Source: Nostoc sp. UHCC 0302
Lineage (GTDB): Bacteria > Cyanobacteriota > Cyanobacteriia > Cyanobacteriales > Nostocaceae
Direction: 5' to 3'
NCBI RefSeq assembly: GCF_038096175.1
Contig: NZ_CP151099.1
Coordinates: 3,350,501 to 3,414,500, forward strand
DNA: 64,000 nt
Positions within the stretch are counted from its first letter, which is position 1, and every line of letters starts with the position of its first letter. The notes below the pieces were generated by a model. It was not told the origin of the DNA. It ran no database searches and saw only the letters and a program-made list of their open reading frames with translations. Positions 8,376-17,694 of this stretch are shown piece by piece. Position numbers and translations under genes: made by a program.

Positions 8376-10712
8376 TTAGTTTTGCTTAAGCATGGAATTA
8401 GCAACTTGGTATAAAGATTGGATGTTTAATCCATCATTAGGATACTCAACTACAGCAAAATTACAAATTGCCTGGAAGCGATCACCATTGGGAGCTGTAA
8501 AAACTTGCTGGCGGAGCTTGGTTAAAATGTCACTGAGGCGATGTTGGACGACAAGCCGTTCTGTTTCAGTAAACCCAGAAACTCCAACCACAAATTCTCC
8601 GTTACCCCAATAACCCAATATTTCACCACCGCAAAATGCCGATTGGAATAGACGACTCCATCGTTGCAATACTTGATTACCAGCCTCATGCCCATACTGG
8701 ATATTAATTTGGCGTAAATTGCTGATATTCAAAATCATTAAGCAAACCGATTGCTGATTTTTCTCAGCTTGAGCAATCAGGTGCTGTAAGTCGCGGCTAG
8801 ACTGTAACTGATTTGCTAGTCCCGTTAAGGGGTCTTTGGTAGAGAGTGACTGTAGTAGGCGACTGCGTTCTAGGCGATGGGTAATCCTTGCCAGCAGTTC
8901 TGCCCCCATAACAGGTTTAACCACATAATCATCTCCCCCAGCAGCAAACACTTGCTGCACCGTTTCCATCTCCCGGTGAGCAGTCAGAAATACAATTGGT
9001 AATTCCTGCCATTGAGGATCTGTGCGAACTGCTTGGCAAAGTTCTATACCACTAATTTGGGGCATTTCTACATCCAAAATCAACAAATCTGGTGCAGTAG
9101 ATTGCAATACCTCCCAGAAACGTCGGGGATCGTCCAATCCGGTTATTCGCATTCCCCAAGGTTCTAACATTGGGCCTAATGCCGCTAAAATCAGTGGGTC
9201 ATCATCAACTACTAATACATTTACTGTTAAAGAACGGGTAAACTGCAATATTTGAGATGCAGTTTCCCAAACTTGACTTGCTGTGACAGGCTTTGCGAGA
9301 AAACCCCGCGCCCCAGACTGAGCCAAAGTCACGCGATCCACTAGCCGATCGGTAACAGCCAGTGCCAGAACAGGTACAGTAGGGGTATGTGTTGCTAAGT
9401 CCAACATTAGTGCCAAGCTTTCCTCTCGCTGCCCGATCTCATCTACATTCAGTACCACTAAATCTGGTGATGTGGTTTGCAAGAAGTCTTTTGCACCTTC
9501 TAACGTTGTTATTTGTTGCCAGCGCATTTCCGTAGAATATGCCAGTTGTTGCAATTGTGAACCCAGTTGTAAATCAGGGTCAATTAGCAGTAACTTCGGA
9601 CTTATCTCTTCCCCAATTGAGGTAACAGTTTGATTAACTACCTTCGTATGGTTTAACAAGTTGCCTAACTCTTGGATCAGCGATATTGTCTGGTGTTTTT
9701 GGGCTGGTACTAGCTCTCCATCTTTGTCTAAAATCTGTTCGATTTCCCGCGCTATTTGAGTTCCTGCTTCTTGCTCAAACATTCCCAAAACACCAGCTAG
9801 CTTGTGCGCTTCTCGTCCTGCCGATTCACGTAATTCTATAGTTAGCGTGCCGCTAGAGAGTTCTGTTGCTGCTTGTTGCAGTACCTCCATTCGCTGTGTC
9901 ATTAGTCCCTGGTATTGGCTCCACAACCCGCTCATTGCTTGGTTAAATTGCTGTTCAACGGATGGGGAAGTATCGGGTATGGAGGAATTCTGCTCTGGAT
10001 TTTTTTTAGTTATTTTTTCGCTATTTCTACTACTAGTAGCTTTTTGGGAGTTTAAGCGATATCCCAAACCATAAACGTTTTCAATCCAGTCTACGGCTCC
10101 AACTACTTTTAACTTGTGTCGCAACCACTTAATATGGGACTTAACAGTTTCTTCTTGGGGTGGATCGTCAAAAGTCCAGAGATGTTCGATAATATCTCCC
10201 CGACTAAAAACCCGCAATGGATTCCGCAGTAATAACTCCAGCAGACTATATTCTTTGGGTGTTAAATCCAGAACTTGATTATCGTATGTTACCTCGCAAA
10301 TACTTGGATCTAACCGCAATGCGCCAACTTCTAGCACTGGAGGACGGGAAGTATCGGCACGACGTAGCAAAGCCCGTACCCTTGCTTGGAGTTCTCCCAA
10401 ATTTAAAGGTTTGATGAGATAATCATCTGCTCCAGCATCGAGTCCACGAATGCGATCGCTAGTTTCATCTTTTGCTGTGATCAACAAAATAGGAGTGGAA
10501 CAGCCACTAGAACGTAAGTGCTGACATAAAGTAATGCCATCGAGTTTCGGCAGTCCAACGTCTGTTAATATCAGGTCGTAGTTCGTACCTTGGGCATATT
10601 CCCAGCCAATTTGTCCATCTCGTGCAATTTCAACAGCATAGTGTTGTTGGGTAAGAGACTGCAACAAAACACTCGCTAAAACTTCGTCATCTTCGATCAG
10701 CAAGATTCTCAT
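8376..10712 (-). CDS. OmpR-type regulator fused to Hpt, two receivers and a degenerate GGDEF domain
   Basis: This 778-residue protein carries, in order, a receiver (acidic pair D8/D9, D51 in LILTDVGLPKLDG), a winged-helix DNA-binding domain at about 125-225 (LTPKEYSLLELLLR, GLGYRLN), an Hpt domain near 295-350 (REAHKLAGVLGMFE, His present), a degenerate second receiver (VVLNVDEIG), a canonical third receiver (LLILDVEMPQISG) and a GGDEF-family domain from about 625. The GGDEF signature reads GNGEF, so diguanylate cyclase activity is doubtful. The layout suggests a phosphorelay hub that binds DNA. Such large fusions are frequent in Nostoc. The target genes are unknown. The ATG at 10712 is well supported by MRILLIEDDEVLA. 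Confidence 0.93.
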   Translation of the reverse strand: MRILLIEDDEVLASVLLQSLTQQHYAVEIARDGQIGWEYAQGTNYDLILTDVGLPKLDGITLCQHLRSSGCSTPILLITAKDETSDRIRGLDAGADDYLIKPLNLGELQARVRALLRRADTSRPPVLEVGALRLDPSICEVTYDNQVLDLTPKEYSLLELLLRNPLRVFSRGDIIEHLWTFDDPPQEETVKSHIKWLRHKLKVVGAVDWIENVYGLGYRLNSQKATSSRNSEKITKKNPEQNSSIPDTSPSVEQQFNQAMSGLWSQYQGLMTQRMEVLQQAATELSSGTLTIELRESAGREAHKLAGVLGMFEQEAGTQIAREIEQILDKDGELVPAQKHQTISLIQELGNLLNHTKVVNQTVTSIGEEISPKLLLIDPDLQLGSQLQQLAYSTEMRWQQITTLEGAKDFLQTTSPDLVVLNVDEIGQREESLALMLDLATHTPTVPVLALAVTDRLVDRVTLAQSGARGFLAKPVTASQVWETASQILQFTRSLTVNVLVVDDDPLILAALGPMLEPWGMRITGLDDPRRFWEVLQSTAPDLLILDVEMPQISGIELCQAVRTDPQWQELPIVFLTAHREMETVQQVFAAGGDDYVVKPVMGAELLARITHRLERSRLLQSLSTKDPLTGLANQLQSSRDLQHLIAQAEKNQQSVCLMILNISNLRQINIQYGHEAGNQVLQRWSRLFQSAFCGGEILGYWGNGEFVVGVSGFTETERLVVQHRLSDILTKLRQQVFTAPNGDRFQAICNFAVVEYPNDGLNIQSLYQVANSMLKQN

Positions 10713-10922
10713 CTAAACCTATCCTACTAATAAAATTTTTTGAATCCAGATATGAATAATAATGGTCATTCATTTTTCCAGACTGATTCGCTTGTAGTAA
10801 GAACTTCAGCCCTGATGTTATGCAACTTAAATGCTCATTAGCTTAGTATCAGGGTCAATTTAGCAATAATTTACGTAATCGACCACGGGGCGATCGCAAG
10901 GCAATGCGCGGCGCTTGGGGTA

Positions 10923-11101
10923 AGTGATCAACGCCTACTGGCATCAAAGGTTCGGTCATGTGAGGAATTCAATCGGATTTCAATCACCAGGGGAGTGATC
11001 AACGCCTACTGGCATCAAAGGTTCGGTCATCAGCTAGGCTTTTGCAACCCTCCCGAACCCGTATAGTGATCAACGCCTACTGGCATCAAAGGTTCGGTCA
11101 T
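10923..11101. CRISPR. Three-repeat CRISPR-like array without cas genes
   Basis: Three identical 37-base repeats lie at 10923-10959, 10994-11030 and 11065-11101. Each begins AGTGATCAACGCC and ends GGTTCGGTCAT. Both gaps between them are exactly 34 bases (10960-10993 and 11031-11064) and their sequences are unrelated. Identical repeats with constant-length unique spacers are the signature of a CRISPR array. The repeat contains a short hairpin (GCC-TACT-GGC). It does not end in the GAAAC or GAAAG seen in common cyanobacterial types. No degenerate fourth repeat is seen on either side, and no cas gene is in the window. Direction of transcription is unknown. Confidence 0.8.
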
Positions 11102-11418
11102 AGCGAACGCTGAAACGCACACTATAAAAGCTTCCAAATTCGATATTACAAGCACCTCCCTTGATTAAGCAATAGAATAGCTAATATTTACCGCAAATCG
11201 TATTTTTACTAAATGTAAATAAAATTGAAATCCTTGTATGAACAGGCTTCCAAGCCATTAAAGGAAAATGCAAGCACCTATAACACACGTAAAAAGCTTG
11301 AAAAGCAAGCTCCATGATGGTTTCATTCTTGTGTGTTTCTACTTCGAGGTTCACACTCAGAGATCCATGTCAAATTATATATGTTCAGTAAATGCTTGGT
11401 AAGAAATGGGCTTGTAGG
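11102..11418. other. Spacer between the CRISPR-like array and the IS
   Basis: About 315 AT-rich bases with no gene. A small hairpin AGCTTG/CAAGCT (near 11294-11310) sits inside a longer AACACAC/GTGTGTT pairing. The last 8 bases are the left target duplication of the IS. Confidence 0.4.
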
Positions 11419-13260
11419 CCCTGACTATCTAATCAGTATTTAAGAGCTTGAAAATCAAGCACAGTAAGAAGTTCCTGATGTTGATTGACTAAAGCTTGTA
11501 TTGTGCTAGCTGGATGACGATGAAGGCGACGTTTTTGTTGGCGAGGAGCTAAAGCCATTGCTAATCTACGACGTTGAGTTTTATACTCCGTTAAAGGTAC
11601 TTGCTGAATTTGTGTAAGTAACTGTTTTTCGTTTTCAGCAAAAAAGAGAACTTGATATTGCCCAAAGTCACGCAATTCAACAGTTGATTTACGCCCACTA
11701 ATGCGCCGCTGATGGCGACGCAAATGGCTGAACATAGCTTCCATTTTCAAGTTATCTGGCGGCAAACCTGGGATATCATAGCAGTGCAATAAGTTAGTCC
11801 CGTATTTCTCCCATAAACGTTGTAACTTCTTCTTCAAGGCAAACTGTGCCGGATTTTGCCCTGGGTCTGGTTGAAACTGCTCTAATAATTTTTCCATCTC
11901 GCGCCGAACTTGAAAACTTGTTAAGGATGAATTGTAAGCATCTGTAACATCAGTTACATCGTTATTGCAAGTCTTGGAGTATTTGGGGTAGTGCAAACAA
12001 TCAGCAATTCGTCGCAAGCATTGATGCGCCTCTGACAAATCCAACGCTACGCAAAGATTGTTACTTAAAGCTTGGTCAACCCATACTGATAACACAGACA
12101 AGTAATCCGTATTAATTTCTTGGCATGGTAAACTACGTAGTATCGAACCTATTGTTTCTAGTTGCTGGTAGCCGCTTAAGCCACCCCATCGGAAAGGTTT
12201 ACGACTTGTGCGATTGACACAATCTCGAATAGCAGCACGAATTTGGGCTTCAACGGCCACTAACTCTGCGTCTCGTGACATTATAGGGGATTGCTGAAAA
12301 AGGGGGGTACTATCTGGCTGCTGTTCCTGGATTGGGTCTTGGGGTCTTTCAGAGTACTCAGGAACCTTTGGTAGTCCATCTAAATCTGCTTTTAATTGTT
12401 GCCGTAGCTTTGCATCTACTGGCAGCACAGTTTCACTTAAATTGCTCAGAAAGTGGGCCGCGACTTCGTTGATGTGGTGCATCTGGCCAAGTTGAATTTA
12501 TTGCCGCGATGATTGATTTTTCCCCATCTGACAGAGTTGCCAGTACTTTGTATGGCAATTGTTGATATGGTTGCAGCCACTCAATTAACTGTTGTGCTTG
12601 TGCCTGTGGTAATTGAATTCCACTTACTGGCGTGCCACTTAATACTTCATATAACACGTATAACAAACTCCCATGTCCAACTGGAAAGCAAGGCATCAAT
12701 TGCCCAAATTAAACCACCATGTTCAACTGCTGTGGCAGCTAATTTCTCTGGCGTATGTGCCATCGTTCCACCCAACAGTGCCAAAAATTGACGATATAAT
12801 TTACCGACATTACTCTCGTTAATTTCAATACCGCGCTGGTTTAATTCTCGTTTAATTTCTACTAACTGTTGATGCTCATGTTCATCTACGCAACCAATAA
12901 ATGCCAGCACGTCTAGCCCGTAGGTACTGTAAGGCAGGCTGTACTTTAGCACGCCAGTAGCGTAGTAATGTTTACCAAAATGTGTGCAACTTAGATTGAT
13001 ACATTCTTTACTCTTGCCTGCCACAAATACTGCACCATCTATTGTTTGAATGGTTTTTCGCATATGCCTTGGTCTGCGTAGCGCTAATTCTGCCCCACAG
13101 TGAACACATTCGATGAGCGAACATTCTAAAATTATTCGTTTGGCATTACTGAATTTTCGTTCTGGACGATGGCGAGGCAACTTTACTATCACTAATTTTT
13201 TACTGCTGCTAGGTACTTTCCTCAGCTTACCTGCTTTGTATACCAATTAGATAGCTAGGG
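11419..13260 (-). mobile_element. 1.84-kb insertion sequence with complete ends, ISL3-like in layout
   Basis: The element is bounded by terminal inverted repeats of about 20 bases (left CCCTGACTATCTAAT, right reverse-complemented CCCTAGCTATCTAAT) and by an 8-base target duplication CTTGTAGG (11411-11418 and 13261-13268). It carries one transposase gene on the minus strand that is broken by two frameshifts. The 8-base duplication and the zinc-finger plus DDE layout resemble the ISL3 family, but I cannot assign the family with certainty. Confidence 0.8.
11433..13246 (-). pseudogene. DDE transposase broken by two frameshifts
   Basis: Three overlapping reading frames form one ancestral protein. 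Frame 1 (13246-12647) has an N-terminal zinc-binding region (CVHCG, then CINLSC) and the first catalytic Asp in GLIWAIDA. Frame 2 (12699-12433) has LATLSDGEKSIIAAINSTWP, probably the second Asp. Frame 3 (12482-11433) begins with a MHHINEVAAHFL helix and later has PPDNLKMEAMFSHLRRHQRR, the likely Glu, followed by RISGRKS. Both junctions need a +1 shift. Two such shifts make an inactive gene more likely than programmed frameshifting. The element could still be moved by a related transposase supplied in trans. Confidence 0.75.
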
Positions 13261-13538
13261 CTTGTAGGTGATACTTGAGCAAGAGCTTTAGTCAACCTTG
13301 TGCAAATCCGCAGAAATCGCATGAAAAAAGCGCAAACTGTAGATTGACCGTTTGGCTACAGCAGATGCTCTCCTGAAACTCAACTGGCTGTAACCCTTAG
13401 TTCAAAGTCGCCACAGCAGTAGTCATGCATTGTTAACTTTGGTATGTTGTGTGATTATTAGTCCTTTTCCCCCTAGCCTCACGAAAGTTAGTCATGGTAA
13501 AGTAAATTTCCTTTACTTGCAATACTTCAAGGTGATTT

Positions 13539-13814
13539 ATGAATAAAGGTGAACTAGTGGATGCTGTAGCAGCAAAAGCCAACGTCACAAAAAAGCAAGC
13601 TGATGAAATCATCAGTGCTTTTTTAGAAGTAGTGACTGAGGCTGTAGCAAATGGGGAGAAGGTAACGCTAGTTGGGTTTGGGTCATTCGAGCGGCGTGAA
13701 CGTGCCGAGCGCGAGGGGCGTAATCCTAAAACGAATGAACCAATGACTATACCAGCTACTAGAGTTCCTGCGTTTTCTGCTGGGAAGCAGTTCAAAGAAA
13801 AAGTAGCACCATAG
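13539..13814 (+). CDS. hup: Histone-like DNA-binding protein HU
   Basis: This 91-residue protein has the full HU fold: MNKGELVDAVAAKANVTKKQADEI helices, [14 protein letters not shown], and the DNA-clamping arm [19 protein letters not shown], ending KEKVAP. HU dimers bend and coat DNA and help in replication, recombination and nucleoid structure. The ATG at 13539 follows CAAGGTGATTT, a reasonable ribosome site. It is monocistronic between two mobile-element regions. A second copy of the gene, with the same ribosome site and about 130 bases of similar downstream DNA, lies at 46120-48024 but is split by an IS. This is the only intact HU gene in the window. Confidence 0.95.
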   Translation: MNKGELVDAVAAKANVTKKQADEIISAFLEVVTEAVANGEKVTLVGFGSFERRERAEREGRNPKTNEPMTIPATRVPAFSAGKQFKEKVAP

Positions 13815-14322
13815 ATGCATTGCAAGTGGTTAAGAAATGTAATTATTGCAAAGACGTAGCGATTGCCCAGGCGCGTTGGTGCAGCCATCGCTGTTCTCAA
13901 GGTAGCGTGGGGCAACAGCAGGGGGGACGTGAATGTGTAATTGCAGATGTAAAAAAAGCGGTTACGCTTCACTGGCAAGAGAATGCAATTATCCCTGGCT
14001 CAAAGCCGCAGCCAATTACCTCCTCCATTGAGCTTCCCAAGGTTAATTATCAAGCCAGGAACTAATTGAGCCGCTCTGATATTGCTTAGAAAGCCAAAGT
14101 AATTGCTGTAAAAACTCTATCCATTCATGGGTAAAGTGTTCACCACTTCTGTATTCTGACTCCTTTCTTAAGGTTTTCTTTGGTACTTGCAACGTCAGTT
14201 CCTTCTTGGTAAAGAAAGCCTAATGTATAGAGGTACAAGCCTTGGTAGACTAGTTTTGATTGGAGGAAAATTAAGTAGCAGAATCACTGCTGTTGATTAA
14301 AAAGACAGGTAAGTTTGAAAAG
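13815..14322. other. Spacer downstream of hup
   Basis: About 500 bases. The first 130 or so resemble the DNA following the second hup copy (both contain a GCAAAGACGTAGC stretch), so the duplicated unit included flanking DNA. A plus-strand frame across 13820-14065 is not conserved in the other copy and is not called as a gene. GGAGG at 14262-14266 is not at a useful distance from the next start. Confidence 0.5.
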
Positions 14323-15207
14323 ATGCAATTAGAAGAAATTTTATCGGAATTAGAAAACAATACCGGGAAGTTTCCTCGTTTAGCTTTAGAAAGAGCGATT
14401 GAGGAACGCTCAGCTATTACTCCTGTATTATTAACAACTTTAGAAAAATTAAGTAATAATCTGGAGGAGCTATTAGAGAAAGAAGAATATATTTTACACG
14501 TATATGCTTTATATTTACTAGCGCAATTTAGAGAAGCATTAGCATATCCTGTGATTATCAAGTTTTTCTCAGTTGGGGATATCTCGCTAGATGTAACAGG
14601 GGATATAGTGACTGAGGATTTATGTAGAATCCTTGCTAGTGTTAGTAACGGAAATATTGAACCAATTAAAGAGTTAATAGAAAATCAAAAAGCTAATGAG
14701 TACGTAAGAGATGCGGCTATAGAATCTTTATTGGTTCTAGTAGCTCAAGAAGTTATTTCTAGAGAAGAAGTGATTCAATATTATGAAGAATTATTTTCAA
14801 AAGCAATTGAAGATGAAACTGGATATATTTGGACTAATTTAGTAAGTTATAGTGCCAAGCTCTGTGCAGTGGAACTGAGAGAACATATTGATAAAGCTTT
14901 TGAAAAAGATTTAGTTGATGAATTTTTTATTAATCAGGAGGATGTCAACGAGTATTTTGAACAGGGAAGGGAAGCAGCTTTCAATCAATTGCGTGATAAT
15001 CTACATTATTCTTTCATTGAAGATGTCATATCAGAAATGGAGAATTGGGTATGTTTTTATCAAGAAAAACCTCAAGATTTGGATTACAGATTGATTGCCC
15101 CAGAAGACTTTATTCTTCCAAAGCCTAAAAAATCTAAAGCTCAAGTGAAGAAAAAAAGAAAAATGCAGTCCCAATCTCGTCGAAAAAATCGTTCTAAGAA
15201 AAAATGA
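14323..15207 (+). CDS. DUF1186-family protein
   Basis: The protein is about 294 residues from the ATG at 14323 (MQLEEILSELENNTG). A TTG at 14293 would add ten residues but has no better ribosome site. The helical N-terminal two thirds (LALERAIEERSAITPVLL, YALYLLAQFREALAYPVIIKFF) match the DUF1186 pattern, a HEAT-like helical repeat protein of unknown role. The C-terminus (about 265 onward) is a strongly basic tail rich in Lys and Arg (KKSKAQVKKKRKM), which could bind nucleic acid or membrane. No catalytic motif is visible. It stands alone between hup and an IS. Confidence 0.75.
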   Translation: MQLEEILSELENNTGKFPRLALERAIEERSAITPVLLTTLEKLSNNLEELLEKEEYILHVYALYLLAQFREALAYPVIIKFFSVGDISLDVTGDIVTEDLCRILASVSNGNIEPIKELIENQKANEYVRDAAIESLLVLVAQEVISREEVIQYYEELFSKAIEDETGYIWTNLVSYSAKLCAVELREHIDKAFEKDLVDEFFINQEDVNEYFEQGREAAFNQLRDNLHYSFIEDVISEMENWVCFYQEKPQDLDYRLIAPEDFILPKPKKSKAQVKKKRKMQSQSRRKNRSKKK

Positions 15208-15252
15208 GTATTCAATGACTCCGCCTTTTCTAGTAACAACTTTAGTAAAAAT

Positions 15253-16638
15253 CCAGGGTTAGCGCGTCTCAAACCCTATTGACAAAAGGACTTACCTGAT
15301 AAGCAATCAGGTGGGAAACAAAGTGGCACCATCCGAGGTAGGGTAAGATTTAATTCATCAAGATGCTAGCTCAAAGTAATGTCAACGGGATTTGAGAACA
15401 AGAAGAGTAAAACTAAAACATCTTTTGCAGCCAGCGTAGATAGCTTTGATATTACCAGTAGGTTTCAGGAATACTTCACAAAAGTGAAAGACCCCAGAGT
15501 GGAAAGGACGAGATATCATTTACTCACTGATATCATTACCATAGCGATTTTGGGAGTAATAGCAGGAGCGCAAGGTTGGGAAGATATCGAGGAGTATGGA
15601 CTTAATAAACAAGAGTGGTTAGAGACGTTTCTAGAACTACCATTCGGAATACCCAGTCCAGATACGTTTAGAAGAGTATTCGAGAAAATCAATCCCAAAG
15701 AATTTGAGCAATGTTTTCGGCAGTGGGTGCAATCATTGGTTGAGAAGTTGGGTGTAGAAGTAGTAGCTATAGATGGCAAAACTCACAGGGGGTCATATGA
15801 CAGAGCATCTCAGCTAAAAGCCCTACACACTGTCAGTGCATGGTAAGCGTGAACACCGTTTGGTCTTGGGACAAATAAAGGTCAGTGAGAAATCCAATGA
15901 AATCACCGCGATTCCCGCACTGTTAGAAATGCTAGATATATCTGGCTGTATCATCACCATTGATGCAATGGGTACCCAAAAATTGATTGCCCAAAAAATC
16001 ATAGCAGCAAATGCTGATTACGTTTTGAGCCTCAAAGATAATCATCCGACACTGCACCAACAACTGAAGAATTGGTTTGAAACTAACCTGGCACAGGGAT
16101 TTAAAAGTGTTGATGTGAATATTAGTCAACGCATAGAAAAAGGGCATCACCGAATCGAAAATCGTCAAGTTTACACTGTGCCAGTCACAGAAGTTCCTGT
16201 ATTACATGAACAAGATTTGTGGGTAGGACTGAAAACAGTCGTGATGGTAGTACGTTCAATTCAGCATTGGAATCAGACTACCAATGAGGTGCAATTTTAC
16301 ATCACTAGTCTTGTTAGTGATGCTAACAAGATTGGTAGTGCAATTCGACAACATTGGGGGATTGAAAACTCTGTTCATTGGACATTAGATGTCACATTCG
16401 GTGAAGATGAGTGCCGAGTTCATTCTCTACACAGCCCACAAAATTTTGCTTTACTACGTCGAATTGCACTCAATGCCTTAGAACGAGAAACATCTTTTCA
16501 TCGCAGTATTCGCCAAAAATCACGGCGAGCCGCGATGAACGATCAGTATATGATTTCTGTGTTGGCCGCTGCTGTCTCAAACTCTGATTCCGTACTATTA
16601 TCCGCCTGTCAATAGGGTTTGAGACGCGCTAACCCTGG
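15253..16638 (+). mobile_element. ISAs1-family insertion sequence, 1386 bp
   Basis: The ends are perfect 32-base inverted repeats (15253-15284 and 16607-16638), starting CCAGGGTTAGCGCGTC and ending CCCTATTGACA. The transposase lies inside in the plus direction and its stop codon falls within the right repeat. The flanking bases (AGTAAAAAT on the left, TATACATTA on the right) show no target duplication, so flanking DNA may have been rearranged after insertion. The perfect ends suggest recent movement, but the transposase carries a frameshift. Confidence 0.9.
15379..16615 (+). pseudogene. ISAs1-type transposase with one frameshift
   Basis: The first frame (15379-15846) gives the N-terminus, with YHLLTDIITIAILGVIAGAQ and the catalytic-Asp region VVAIDGKTHRGS, ending LHTVSAW then a stop. 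The second frame (from 15836) continues with EHRLVLGQIKVSEKSNE, the second Asp region (ITIDAMGTQK) and the C-terminal block HWGIENSVHWTLDVTFGEDE with the catalytic Glu. One extra base (or two missing) near 15844 separates the halves. All catalytic motifs are otherwise kept, so the break is recent. A sequencing error at that base is the main alternative. Confidence 0.85.
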
Positions 16639-16842
16639 TATACATTAGCAAATGATGGGTCACAGGAGGAAGCCCTGATAAAACTCAGGGCTTTTGAAAT
16701 TGAACACTAGTGTTTAGTTAAAAATATACAACTCACATTCCGCACCCTTAACTGTCACAATCGGTTATTACGGAAGTAAATTTAGTAAGAAAGAGTAAAA
16801 AATTGGCGTTGCAGAATAGAAATATGAATTAGGGCGATCGCT

Positions 16843-17562
16843 ATGCAATGTCCAAGGTGTGCATCAACTCACATTCGTAAGAATGGTCAACAAAGAGGTA
16901 AACTCTCATTACATCTGTGTTCAATGCAAACGTCAGTTTATTGAGTTTTATGATCAGAAAGGATATACAGAGGATATTAAGCGTGAGTGCTTAGAGATGT
17001 ACGTTAACGGTTTGGGATTTCGAGCTATAGAAAGAGTTAAAAAAGTACATCATACTACTGTGATAAATTGGGTGAAAGAAGTTGGGATGGCTTTAACAGA
17101 TACGCCTGATAGAAGTGAAATACCAGAAGTTGCAGAAGTTGATGAACTAGAAACTTTCATCGGTAAAAAAAAACAAAATATGGCTGTGGACAGCCGTAAA
17201 TCATAGTACTGCGGGAATTATATCTTGGGTTTTAGGCGATAGGAGTTCAGAAACTTTTAAAATATTGTGGCAGATTATAAGATGTTGGCAGTCTTATTTT
17301 TATGTTACTGATGGATATACTGTTTATCCTGTTTTTATCAGTAATGAAGACCATATTGTTAGTAAGACTTATATGACGAGAGTAGAGGGAGAAAACAGTC
17401 GTCTAAGACATTATCTGGCTCGCTTACATCGTAAAACATGAGTGTTACTCCAAATCAGAAAAAATGCTGAGGTATTCTATTCGATTAGTAATACATTATC
17501 TTCAGTACGGTGATGATGCGCTGCGGGCGCATAGCGCCCGCAAGCTTGAGGTGATCGCATAA
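16843..17562 (+). pseudogene. IS1-family transposase with several frameshifts
   Basis: Starting at the ATG at 16843, the product begins MQCPRCASTHIRKNGQQRGK (zinc-finger motif), shifts frame near 16900 into YICVQCKRQFIEFYDQKGY and a helix-turn-helix (GFRAIERVKKVHHTTVINW), then shifts again after VDELETFIGKKK into the catalytic part (WTAVNHSTAGIISWVLGDR, YVTDGYTVYPVF). The typical C-terminal motif ENSRLRHYLARLHRKT is present, followed by a further shift. At least three frame changes make it inactive. Confidence 0.8.
17523..17541. repeat. GC-rich hairpin inside the IS1 transposase remnant
   Basis: GCGGGCGC and GCGCCCGC form a perfect 8-base stem with a 3-base loop inside the last coding part of the IS1 element. 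Its GC-richness contrasts with the surrounding AT-rich DNA. It resembles the short palindromic inserts scattered through Nostoc genomes. Confidence 0.5.
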
Positions 17563-17694
17563 TTCATATTTTGATTCAGCAACGCCAAAAAATTACTTTT
17601 ATCTAGAAAAAGTACATTTGAGATAGAAAAATTTGTAAGGATTCAGGTAACAGAGTATTGACAAAGGGGACAGTTGAGGTGGAGTATCACAAAT

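Larger units (their letters stand above)
16805..17586 (+). mobile_element. IS1-family insertion sequence, 782 bp
   Basis: The ends form imperfect inverted repeats (GGCGTTGC-GAAT on both sides, extending to AAATATGAATTA) and are flanked by the 8-base target duplication AAAAAATT (16797-16804 and 17587-17594). Length and duplication size fit IS1. The transposase inside is broken. Near the right end is a GC-rich hairpin (17523-17541). Confidence 0.85.

Noticed and set aside
10923-11101. Array read as a tandem-repeat minisatellite
   Set aside because: The 34-base gaps are unrelated in sequence, which a tandem duplication would not give, so the CRISPR-like reading is preferred.
13820-14065. 81-codon plus-strand frame after hup with CxxC-like cysteines
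   Set aside because: The duplicated DNA downstream of the second hup copy does not keep this frame, so it is spacer rather than a gene.
16805-17586. Possible programmed frameshift in the IS1 transposase
   Set aside because: IS1 uses one slippage site, whereas here at least three frame changes are needed, so it is a pseudogene.
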